The position numbers were made by a program, and so were the translations under genes. Below, piece after piece: positions 12,572-22,019 of a DNA stretch of 64,000 bases. Each line of letters begins with the position of its first letter. Positions within the stretch are counted from its first letter, which is position 1. The notes beneath the pieces are model-generated. The model was not told the origin of the DNA. It was given only the letters and a program-made list of their open reading frames with translations, and searched no databases. This stretch comes from Isoetes taiwanensis (lineage: Eukaryota > Streptophyta > Lycopodiopsida > Isoetales > Isoetaceae): assembly GCA_021234155.1 (NCBI GenBank), contig JAJEKV010000054.1:7214655-7278654 (forward strand). The letters run 5' to 3'.

Positions 12572-13361
12572 AAAGTACTCTGCATAAAGTACAAATGTTT
12601 TACATGTATTCTATTTAGAATTTATTAAGAGATGCATCACATCATATATGTAAACCATGTCATATATTAAATTAAATTAAGGTCATTGTCTCTATTACAA
12701 GGCCCCCAAAAATCTAGAGAGGCGTAGTTTTCAAGTCTTGTAATTTTTCAATGCCTAGAAGGTCAAGGTGCCATAATTATTACCATGTACACCCATCATT
12801 TCCTACAAGCACAAGTAAAAAGAGTATTTAATGCAATCACCTTTTTGCACCAACGTGGCAATATCTCAACTATCCATTGCCAAAAAATAGCTTCACAAAA
12901 AGGCAACTATAGATATTGCTTTTTATTACCTCATATCTTCTTCTTATATATGAACCTCATATATTTTTCACCATCAAAATCTCTATATATTTCACAATCT
13001 TAGGCCAAATTGCCTTAAACCACCATGCATCTTAGGCATATGCCCCCAAATTGCACCTTAGGCATAATAGTTCCATATAATATGTCAGAACAATCCCCCT
13101 AGAGGATGTGGCACTATAACCTATGTCACCGGCCAGTTTCTTAGTTTAAAGCCAAGTTTTACTTGTGAAGGCCACCATATTATGGAGAGCCACTTAGATT
13201 TCTACTGATTCCATAATATGGATCTTCTAAGTCAAATTACAACATAGAGCAAGCATAGTATAAAATATTTTTGTAGTGTACAACATCCAACTAGAATGAT
13301 ATAAATTCATGTTTCAATGATTTGAAGCTCCGAAGAGAATGAAAAACAAAAGAGAATATTA

Positions 13362-13558
13362 TCTTCTTCTTCTTCTTCTTCTTCTTCTTCTTCTTCTTCT
13401 TCTTCTTCTTCTTCTTCTTCTTCTTCTTCTTCTTCTTCTTCTTCTTCTTCTTCTTCTTCTTCTTCTTCTTCTTCTTCTTCTTCTTCTTCTTCTTCTTCTT
13501 CTTCTTCTTCTTCTTCTTCTTCTTCTTCTTCTTCTTCTTCTTCTTCTTCTTCTTCTTC
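13362..13558 (+). repeat. (TTC)n microsatellite, 197 bp
   Basis: About 65 uninterrupted TTC units at the start of the third, truncated copy of the 4-kb tandem unit. Sister positions hold only about 10 units (5928-5957 and 9922-9951). The purine-rich strand is (GAA)n. Homopolymer frames of Leu, Lys or Glu across it are not genes. The unit breaks off here and unrelated sequence shared with 20.1 and 43.7 kb follows. Confidence 0.95.
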
Positions 13559-14464
13559 AGACATACTTCAAAGGCTGATTGTACACTATCTGAAAGACAC
13601 TGCCTCAAAGAGTAGAGCGCCCTCATCTTTGGTGAATATGTTTCTTATTTTTAATGATTAGAATAAAAAAAATTTGATCTAGTTTAACTATTTAAATAAA
13701 TGACTTGTTGTCTCTGGATTAAGCATGCTATATAGGTCAGATGCAAGGAAATCAAGATATCTTAAGGGCATTGTGTTTGACATTTCTCTTGGTTTTGGTT
13801 TGCCACAGTTAAGAAAATGGGTAGTTTGAAGCGAGTGCCTACATAATCACGTCTAGAGCTTTAACTGCACGCTAAGTTTTTCCATTTGAACAATTTTCCA
13901 GATAGGTTTTTTACAAATAGCTTTCTATAATATCAATTGTGGCAATCTTACAGGTGCTAGGAAGAGTACATTAATTGTTGCACCAGGTTTTTCGTGCAAA
14001 AACACCCGATATTGTCAATTGGATTAGGTAAAATGTGCTTATTGCACGGTCTGATCTCCTCTTGCATCATTACGAAGTTGCATCATTCTTTTTGCTACAA
14101 TATTTCAGTAATTTGTTTGATCACCTAATATGTGGTGCAATTGCATAAATTGCTTCATTTTTGTGTTTGTTACACTATCGTGTTTTACATCTTAGATTGT
14201 CTATGATGTGTTTACTTATTTATTTTAAATCTTCCAGGAACATCGTATATGAACTAGATGGATAGTATCTTTGTGGATGCTCTGACCTTTGCGATCAAAG
14301 TTATTCTAAGCACATTCAATAGAACAACCAATGATGATTACGATGCAACTGGTGCTGCAGGCATAGCTATCTGCTGATAGCTTTGTAACAATCTGTACTT
14401 TAATTTAATCTATATTTATATAAAAGTCTTTTAAACAAACTTGATCGTTAAGATTTTCTAGTTT
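13559..14464 (+). repeat. dispersed duplicate shared with 20.1, 39.8 and 43.7 kb
   Basis: 13559-13740 matches 20130-20320 and 43730-43900. 13746-14460 matches 39785-40480, for example the stretch around GAACTAGATGGATAGTATCT. No coding frame was recognised. It probably represents the 5' side of a duplicated gene unit whose exon follows at 14.9 kb. Confidence 0.6.
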
Positions 14465-14940
14465 TTTTTTTTTATTATTAAGTCCACAAATTTGTGGCAT
14501 AAATACATGAGTGTTTGATGGCGAGGTATCTAATTTGGCAGGCATTTGTGATGGTTTATGGCCTTGAGCTATCGGAAAAAGATATGGCAATTAAGATCTA
14601 ATGGCACTGCCTCATAAGGTTAGTACTTTGCATTTGTACCGTAGAGTTGTCAGTAGCAAGGGCTTTGGCGATTGCATGCTGGTTCATGAGTAATGGTGCA
14701 TTATGCAAAGGGATGTTTTAATGTGTTTACCATTATTTGGGATATGGCAAATGGAATTTTAACCGCATAACCTTAACATATATGGTATGCATTTGTGGCA
14801 GTCCGTAATATGGGCTTGGCCGTAATATGAGCTTAATTTGGAAAACTTAGGGTTCCTAGATCCATTCTTATATTTAGGGCTTTGCTTTGACACTACAAAT
14901 TAGTGTCTCTTTGATCATCGCGCTTGCTTTGGGAATGAGA

Positions 14941-15144
14941 ATGGGCCGCCATGAGAGATCCGCCATTGCTCTGGAGAGATCCGCCATTGCTCTCGAGTGG
15001 CAAGGGAAATATCTTTGGTGGTAGATAATTGTATGGCTGGAACCACTGCACAGAAATGTAGCATGATACAAAGGAACTCCAGCAACATGCTGAACAAGGA
15101 AGCAAAGGATGGGAGCAAACTTACAGATCCACCAAATAACTCAG
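14941..15144 (+). pseudogene. first exon of the local gene family, copy B (frame broken)
   Basis: Begins ATGGGCCGCCATGAGAGATC (MGRHERSAIA...), comparable to MGRKKGDLN in copy A. It ends AATAACTCAG|GTTTTTTC, in the place of the exon 1 donor of other copies. A stop appears about 26 codons in. A second frame from about 15060 (SSNMLNKEAKDGSKL) reaches the donor. The tandem sister at 17617 differs mainly at CTG/CAG positions, so base errors may have broken the frame. Structured element B follows about 1 kb downstream. Confidence 0.4.
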
Positions 15145-15626
15145 GTTTTTTCATTTGAATATGATTATTATGCTGATCTAGATGCGATTTAATGTAATTC
15201 TACACGATTTATGTATGGAGGCATATCTAGACATTGGATAAATTAATGACTGGTTGTTGCATAGGCATAAAATGCTATTATTTTTGTGTAGATCTGATCT
15301 GGGTAATAGTTAAATGACTAAATGCTGGATCTGCCTATTTTATCTCTGATGTATTTTGTGGAGATGGCATGTGCATTTTAATCCGATTTGCTATTTAAAG
15401 TTGCACTTGAATATAAATGTTCTGTGTACTGTCTTAAAGCTTGCTGTACACGAAATTTCCAATTATTTTAAGGAGTGCATTGACCATAGTTTGAACTAAA
15501 GGAGACTTACTGCACAATGTAAAACTTGTAATTAGAACATTTATGGTTAAGTAGATAAAGGCATTTGCTGGCATAGAATAGGAGTTGGAAAATTGTGGGT
15601 GATAAGATAGATATAGATCTATTATT

Positions 15627-15717
15627 TTTTTGAAGAACTGTGTCAGCAATATATTAAAACAATGGTAATGTTACAAAGCAAGTGAGGAGGAAGGAGAACT
15701 GCCCCAAAGAGACAGTG
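15627..15717 (-). mobile_element. 91-bp truncated retroelement insert with 16-bp target duplication
   Basis: The insert is flanked by ATATAGATCTATTATT on both sides (15611-15626 and 15718-15733). The sister copy at 18283 on has that sequence once and no insert. It begins with T7 and GAAGAAC, like the antisense 3' tail of the LINE fragment at 20.88 kb (T-run then GAAGGACG). It is therefore a heavily 5'-truncated retrotransposition event, read on the minus strand. Confidence 0.75.
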
Positions 15718-16112
15718 ATATAGATCTATTATTGTCTGCTGATGCATAAAAGTAATTGTTAAAAGACATGATGCATGCTTCCTGTAAGCATGGTATAAAC
15801 TGGTATGCTGTAAACTTAAAGCTTATGTTGATGAATTGTTGGTGGAGCAGACTTATGGGATCTATTTGCAATTGGTATCTACACATATGAAGCTATAAAT
15901 CTAGTTACAATATAATAATGTTAAAGTGCTAATTTGAGTGACATTTGACACATGGGCTGGACTGCACAGACAGATCTAGAAGCTTTTATGTAAAATCGTT
16001 AAGGTAGACAGCCAATAAATCTGACCATAGTGATTCTATAATTGTATTTTGCCATTGGGTTCAGATTGGTATGGCATTCATGTATAATTTTAAGTATTTA
16101 CTGATTGCAAGC

Positions 16113-16233
16113 AGTGTGAAGGGGGATAACCTTAGAGGACCCCATGACGCCTGCTAGTAGCTTAGGCTCTTACCCATGAACTTGGCTAACCGGGCCTTTT
16201 GGTTCTACTGCGCAGTAACAGGTCCTCTACTCT
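16113..16233 (+). ncRNA. conserved intronic structured element, copy B
   Basis: The lead is GTGTGAAGGGGGATAACC. The closing stem is TAGAGGACC (16133-16141) with GGTCCTCTA (16221-16229), 9 of 9 pairs, with a sequence unlike the stems of D, A and C. A GCTAAC branch point (16185-16190) is followed by CGCAG|TAACAGG, so the donor-like G is missing or was miscalled. It lies downstream of exon 1 of copy B on the same strand. Confidence 0.55.
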
Positions 16234-17616
16234 ACTGCTTTTGTTTTCTTTTAAACAAGTAGCTGGATTTACGCCTTTCGGATGGAAGATATGACGTGAA
16301 GTTTCTACATTTGTACTCTGACGATGTCATAATGGTTGTAAGATAAACTTGATATGCTATTATTGATAAAGGTAATTTACTTGCTCATAATATAAGTTGG
16401 GGCAATATTATTGCGGTTGTGAAATTTCACAGATGTTTTACATTATTAAAATGATGACCTTGTCTAAGTCTTAAGGCAAAAACTGATATATGTTTTGTTC
16501 TTCATAAAATATTGAATATAAATGATATGGAAAGGAAAAAGATGTAACCAGGTCTATGTCTTAACGCATATACACCTGTATGCATTAAGAGCTGCAAATT
16601 GAATCTTGATTTAGAAAAAGGTCTTGATTAAGATTAATGGTCCAGTCCATGCCGGACTTAAGGGTTTTTATATAATCTCGGTTCATCGTTATACCAAAGA
16701 ACTTAGACCGTGGTTATTTTCAGGTGTTTACATTGTACTAAACTTCAAATGATGGTATTTTCATAGGAACATGACAGATTGGATGAACACGACGTCATAT
16801 TTAATGGACATGATGTCAACTACCAATGGATATTGGTCATGAAGAATCAAAAATATTGAATTATTCATTAGAAAGGCATTTGCCCAAACCGTGGAATGGC
16901 ATTTGCCCATGGATCATGATGAACTTGGAATTAAATAAGATAAAAATAGCATTTGAGATTTTGGTATTGGTACATTGTACATTATTTTGCATATGAGTAG
17001 GAAAGCATTACAGGTTGGGTAGGGCCTTGGCTGCAACAAGGTCCTACTCACCTTGTTGCTTCATAACTTCATAAAATGAATATGAAATTTGCTGAGGCTT
17101 TTCTGACCTACGGATGGAGGCAGGATTTTTTATTATTAAGTCCACAAATTTGTGGCATAAATACATGAGTGTTTGATGGCGAGGTATCTAATTTGGCAGG
17201 CATTTGTGATGGTTTATGGCCTTGAGCTATCGAAAAAAAAGATATGGCAATTAAGATCTAATGGCAATTGCCTCATAAGGTTAGTACTTTGCATTTGTAC
17301 CGTAGAGTTGTCAAAGTAGCAAGGGCTTTGGCGATTGCATGCTGGTTCATGAGTAATGGTGCATTATGCAAAGGGATGTTTTAATGTGTTTACCATTATT
17401 TGGGATATGGCAAATGGAATTTTAACCGCATAACCTTAACATATATGGTATGCATTTGTGGCAGTCCGTAATATGGGCTTGGCCGTAATATGCTTGGCCG
17501 AAAAACGTAATATGGGCCTGGAAAACTTAGGGTTCCTAGATCCATTCTTATATTTAGGGCTTTGCTTTGACACTACAAAGTGTCTCTTTGATCATCGCTT
17601 TGCTTTGGGAATGAGA

Positions 17617-17818
17617 ATGGGCCGCCATGAGAGATCCGCCATTGCTCGGAGAGATCGCCATTGCTCGGAGTGGCAAGGGAAATATCTTTGGTGGTAGATA
17701 ATTGTATGGCTGGAACCACTTTGCGTAAAATGTAGCATGATACAAAGGAACTCCAGCAACATGCTGAACAAGGAAGCAAAGGATGGGAGCAAACTTACAG
17801 ATCCACCAAATAACTCAG
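17617..17818 (+). pseudogene. first exon of the local gene family, copy E (frame broken)
   Basis: Starts ATGGGCCGCCATGAGAGATC like copy B and ends TAACTCAG|GTTTTTTC. It reads MGRHERSAIARRDRHCSEW before a stop. Compared with copy B it lacks bases at several CTG sites (CTCTGGAG against CTCGGAG). Broken frame, or miscalled sequence. Confidence 0.4.
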
Positions 17819-18662
17819 GTTTTTTCATTTGAATATGATTATTATGCTGATCTAGATGCGATTTAATGTAATTCTACACGATTTATGTATGGAGGCATAT
17901 CTAGACATTGGATAAATTAATGACTGGTTGTTGCATAGGCATAAAATGCTATTATTTTTGTGTAGATCTGATCTGGGTAATAGTTAAATGACTAAATGCT
18001 GGATCTCGCCTATTTTATCTCGATGTATTTTGTGGAGATGGCATGTGCATTTTAATCCGATTTGCTATTTAAAGTTGCACTTGAATATAAATGTTCGGTA
18101 ATCGCCTTAAAGCTTGTCATTACCTAAATTTCCAATTATCTATTTAAGGAGTGCATTGACCATAGTTTGAACTAAAGGAGACTTACTGCACAATGTAAAA
18201 CTTGTAATTAGAACATTTATGGTCAAGTAGATAAAGGCATTTGCTGGCATAGAATAGGAGTTGGAAAATTGTGGGTGATAAGATAGATATAGATCTATTA
18301 TTGTCTGCTGATGCATAAGAGTAATTGTTTCCCTCGTAAGCATGGTATAAACCGGTATGTTTGAAACTTAAAGCTTATGCTGATGAATTGTTGCTGGAGC
18401 AGACTTATGGGATCTATTTGCAATTGGTATCTACACATATGAAGCTATAAATCTAGTTACACTATAATAATGTTAAAACGCTAATTTGAGTGACATTTGA
18501 CACATGGGCTGGACTGCACGGACAGATCTAGAAGCTTTTATGTAAAATCGTTAAGGTAGACAGCCAATAAATCTGACCATAGTGATTCTATAATTGTATT
18601 TTGCCATTGGGTTAAGATTGGTATGGCATTCATGTATAATTTTAAGTATTTACTGATTGCAA

Positions 18663-18779
18663 GCAGTGTGAAGGGGATAACCTTAGAGAACCCCATGATG
18701 CACGCTAGTAGCTTAGGCTCTTACCCATGAACTTGGCTAACCGTCCTTTGGTTCTCTCGCAGTATCGGGTCCTCTACTC
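18663..18779 (+). ncRNA. conserved intronic structured element, copy E
   Basis: The lead is GTGTGAAGGGGATAACC. The stem TAGAGAACC (18684-18692) pairs with GGTCCTCTA (18768-18776) with one A-C mismatch. A GGCTAACC branch point and TCTCGCAG|TATCGG follow. The context suggests the original was CTGCAG|GTA or similar, changed at CTG/CAG positions. Confidence 0.5.
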
Positions 18780-19204
18780 CTGTTTTGTTTTCTTTTAAAC
18801 AAGTAGTCGGATTTACGCCTTCGGATGGAAGATATGACGGAAGTTTTACATTTGTACTCGGCGATGTCATAATGGTCGTAAGATAAACTTGATATGCTAT
18901 TATTGATAAAGGTAATTTACTTGCTCATAATATAAGTTGGGGCAAGATATTATGGGTTGTGAAATTTCACAGATGTTTTACATTATTAAAATGATGACCT
19001 TGTCTAAGTCTTAAGGCAAAAAGCCGATATATGTTTTGTTCTTCATAAAGTATTGAATATAAATGATATGGAAAGGAAAAAAAAAGATGTAACTAGTCTA
19101 TGTCTTAATGCATATACACCTGTATGCATTAAGAGCTGCAAATTGAATCTTGATTTAGACAAAGGTCTTGATTAAGATTAATGGTCTGGTCTGTACCAGA
19201 CTTA

Positions 19205-19208
19205 AGGG

Positions 19209-19239
<31 letters not shown>

Positions 19240-20510
19240 AGATAAATATTGCCATTGCAAATAATAGAAAAATAGTGCAAGTCATACTAAGACCAGAAAG
19301 TTCCCTTCAAATAGCCATGTATATGTCTCTCAAGTTGTACCTCCCTCAAGTGGCGCACCGTAATTTGTAACAACATAGCATTGTGCCAATCTTGGTGATA
19401 TCCTGGCACACAACCATTACGTCAAGGTAAAAATTTGAAGTTAAAAGATCATTTGTTGTTTTTATACATGAAGTAGGAGGTTTTTTAGTTGAATATGAAG
19501 ATAAATGGCATGTTTGCTATTTGTCAATATTCTATAAATTGCTTGCATGCATAGTTCTCTTTTGCTTTCTCCTTGAACACTTTAAAGTACTATATCAATG
19601 AATTGTTGGCTAGTAAATATTTCAAATGTAAATGGCCGTACTCCTATTGCAATTTTCACATGCAAGTTTCACTTAGAATTTGCCAAAAAGAGCAACCCTA
19701 ACATGTAGGGTTTTTCTACAAAAAGGAGCCGCTTTGTAGCCGCTTGTTCTTGTTGAATCTTCTGTCGCTTCATGCCTAGTTTGGCTGCCATTCTGCTGGT
19801 AGATCTGATCCTAGTTCTCTCACGAGAAGTCTAATGTGCCTTTTGAAAGATTGGTGACCTTGAATGGGCGAAAATGCCAAGAGCTATGTGACGGCATTTA
19901 ATACATTCCCAGCCTCTGTTAGAATGGATGGAGGCATGCTGCTGTACAATTTTAGCATCAGTTGCAGGTCATGGTTTAGAATGGAAAATGGCTACTGTTC
20001 TAGCTACATTTTTGTGGATGCACAATAAAGGAACAATCTCATACACATTCAATCAAGAACATTGAGCCGCTCTTCATATTCGTGTACTCTTGTGGACTTT
20101 AGTCTATTCTCATGAGAGGTTTAAAATGTAAAGGGTCAGACATACTTCAAAAGCTGATTGTACACTATCTGAACGATATTGCCTCAAAGAGTAGAGCGCC
20201 CTCATCTTTGGTGAATATGTTTCTTATTTTTAATGATTAGAATAAAAATTTTTTGATCTAGTTTAACTATTCAAATAAATGACTTGTTGTCTCTCGATTA
20301 AGCATGCTATATAGGTCAGCTGACTTAATATGAAACATTCCATCCTTTTCTATGTTATCTCTAGCTAATTGGGCAAAGGGTTACAAAAGCTAAATGGTTA
20401 TACACCAAGAGGCTCCATTGTAACCTTTGGCCCTTCATTCATTACCAAGTCTATTGCTAATATTATGATGATTGGCTGCAGGTACCGGACCTCTCCTACA
20501 TGTATCTTGC
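19205..20510 (+). repeat. duplicated block, also at 42.84-44.08 kb (gene unit G2)
   Basis: Starts in a T-run followed by AAATATTGCCATTGCAAATA and ends after structured element G2. The copy at 42841-44085 is about 95% alike. It contains a possible first exon at 19864 (ATGGGCGAAAATGCCAAGAG, MGENAKSYVTAFN) that stays open for only a short way. Confidence 0.75.
20395..20498 (+). ncRNA. conserved intronic structured element, copy G2
   Basis: The closing stem is AGAGGcTCC (20408-20416) with GGACCTCT (20487-20494), 8 pairs with one bulged C. Inside, GTAACCT faces AGGTAC. A GCTAAT branch point is followed by GATTGGCTGCAG|GTACC. The acceptor part is the best match to copies F1 and F2. Confidence 0.5.
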
Positions 20511-20535
20511 AACATGTCATTGGAATAAATTTGTA

Positions 20536-21448
20536 TCGTGAATGATGTTTTATATCAGGTTTATTGAAAAATCTATTTCTTTTGAAACGTTCTTTCTTTA
20601 TTTTGCAACGCATTTCAATGTTCAGGAATTTTTATTAGTAGATTTTTTTGAAACACGTTAGAAATTTGATACACATTTCAAATACTTCAAATTGAAATGC
20701 ATATCACAATTGTAATATGTTTCAAATTTGAAACGCATTACAATTTTTTAACGTGTTGCCAATTTATAACGCATTTCACTTGACCCATCAATTGTAACGC
20801 GATATAACTTCGATTTGAGACGCCACTTTAAAATTATAATATATTATTAATTTAATGTAAAAAGCATTACAAAGATAGGTTTTTTTTTTTTTTTTGAAGG
20901 ACGAAAGCCAAAAAGTTTATTAATCAGAGAAAAAGTACAACATTTACATGTCTCATCTAACTGTGTAAGCACACAGAGATGCCACAGGAGCACGAGCCTG
21001 GAGCACAATGTACTTACTCCAGAATAGGAGACTAATGATAAGAATCAATTCGAAGATACTGAATCCAGATGCGTTCCACAAGTTCTGAGTCAAGGGAAGA
21101 ACACTCGTAGGCTGTCAATATCTTTTTCTGGGCCACTGTAATAACACTGTGTGCAGATGAATAAATGCCCTGAAAGATGTGGTGTCTGCGACGCTCCCAT
21201 ATCGACCATAGGAGCCAACCGGAACCAAGATGAAATGTCCTTTGTTTAGCTGGAGGCCATGCGTTGGGATAGGACGCCAAAAGGATGCATCGGCAGGCCA
21301 ATGTACTGTTAAACAAACCTTGTAGCCAGGACCACGCTGGTTGAACCTCAGGACAATCAAAGAGACAATGCTCAAGAGTCTCAACGTCCGAGAGGCAGAG
21401 CGGGCATACTGCAGATATGCGAGGATCATAGCGATGTCGAAAGATAGG
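20536..21448. repeat. interspersed repeat, filled by a LINE tail; empty copy at 38.9-39.5 kb
   Basis: 20536-20880 matches 38893-39250. It is rich in ATTTCAAATTTGAAAC-type palindromic stretches. The match resumes at 21449 (GTTTTTCTTCTAGTGATAAG) after an insertion. The same downstream part recurs at 26240-26760, so the family has at least three local copies. No coding capacity. Confidence 0.65.
20881..21440 (-). mobile_element. 5'-truncated LINE 3' end with zf-RVT domain
   Basis: On the minus strand a frame reads RYDPRISAVCPLCLSDVE, then LEHCLFDCPEV and a Trp-rich stretch, ending ...YLRIDSYH. This CX2C...HX4C pattern is the zinc-binding zf-RVT module found at the C-terminus of plant LINE reverse transcriptases. 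The element ends in a poly-A, seen as a T-run at 20880 on the plus strand. It is flanked by AAAGATAGG on both sides. The related repeat at 39241 has this site once and empty. Only the tail inserted, so it is dead on arrival. Confidence 0.8.
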
Positions 21449-22010
21449 GTTTTTCTTCTAGTGATAAGTTAATGGAACAATTAAATTTTCATGTCAATGA
21501 TTTTGAAATACAAAATTTTTAGTTGGTGTACCCAAATGAGGAAGGTAGTTTCTTGAAACAAATCTTAACTCCTTATACTGGCAAAGAGGATCGACATGAA
21601 GGCTTAGATATTTTTTTGTGAGATCTTATCTATGAACCCAAATGGGTCTATTAAAAATTTTGACATCCTAAACAAAATGAATAATTACTCCATAATCACA
21701 CACTGGTTTGGAGTTAGGTTTTTTGATGTAGCCAGTTATACGACATGTATTAATCAAAAAATTGAGGAAAAATCATATATGCACGGTGATTGATGGAATA
21801 TTAATCACATTGCAAATTTTATCTACCCCCATTAGTTACAATGCTTGTATTTGACAATGTCCAAATCTTTAGAATTTTAAATCTATTTTATCTTACATGT
21901 GCACTACTAAGGAATATGAGAGTGCAAGCCTTCACTCAAATTCTTTACCTCGCATGCTACGTTCACTAACCCCCCCAAAATATGCTAACAAAATTTCAAT
22001 AAAACAAGGA
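21449..22010. repeat. interspersed repeat, also at 26240-26760
   Basis: The two copies share long stretches such as GGTGTACCCAA/GGTGTACTCAA and ACCCAAATGGGTCTATTAAA. Copy 1 also continues the 20.5-kb repeat. No gene was recognised. Confidence 0.6.
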
Positions 22011-22019
22011 AGAATAGAA

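Larger units (their letters stand above)
9809..13246. repeat. tandem duplication block, copy 2 (F2), without the MITE
   Basis: The second unit of the tandem pair. At 11621-11640 it reads CATCATTTTCCATTTCG with no insertion, which gives the empty site of the copy 1 MITE. Its structured element keeps a better inner stem than copy 1 (GTACCT with AGGTAC). The high similarity points to a recent duplication or to an assembly that separated alleles; the sequence alone cannot tell. Confidence 0.85.
14465..16672 (+). repeat. tandem gene unit B
   Basis: This 2.2-kb unit is repeated at 17127-19204. Both start in AAGTCCACAAATTTGTGGCA and end near CTTAAGGGTTTT. Each holds a first exon and a structured element of the family. 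Differences between them concentrate at CTG/CAG. Confidence 0.8.
17127..19204 (+). repeat. tandem gene unit E
   Basis: Sister of unit B, lacking its 91-bp retroelement insert. It ends at a T-run of about 29 (19207-19236) that joins another duplicated block shared with 42.84 kb. Confidence 0.8.

Noticed and set aside
13291-13626. Long Leu-, Lys- and Glu-repeat open frames
   Set aside because: They are translations of the (TTC)n/(GAA)n array in three frames, with no sequence outside it that looks coding.
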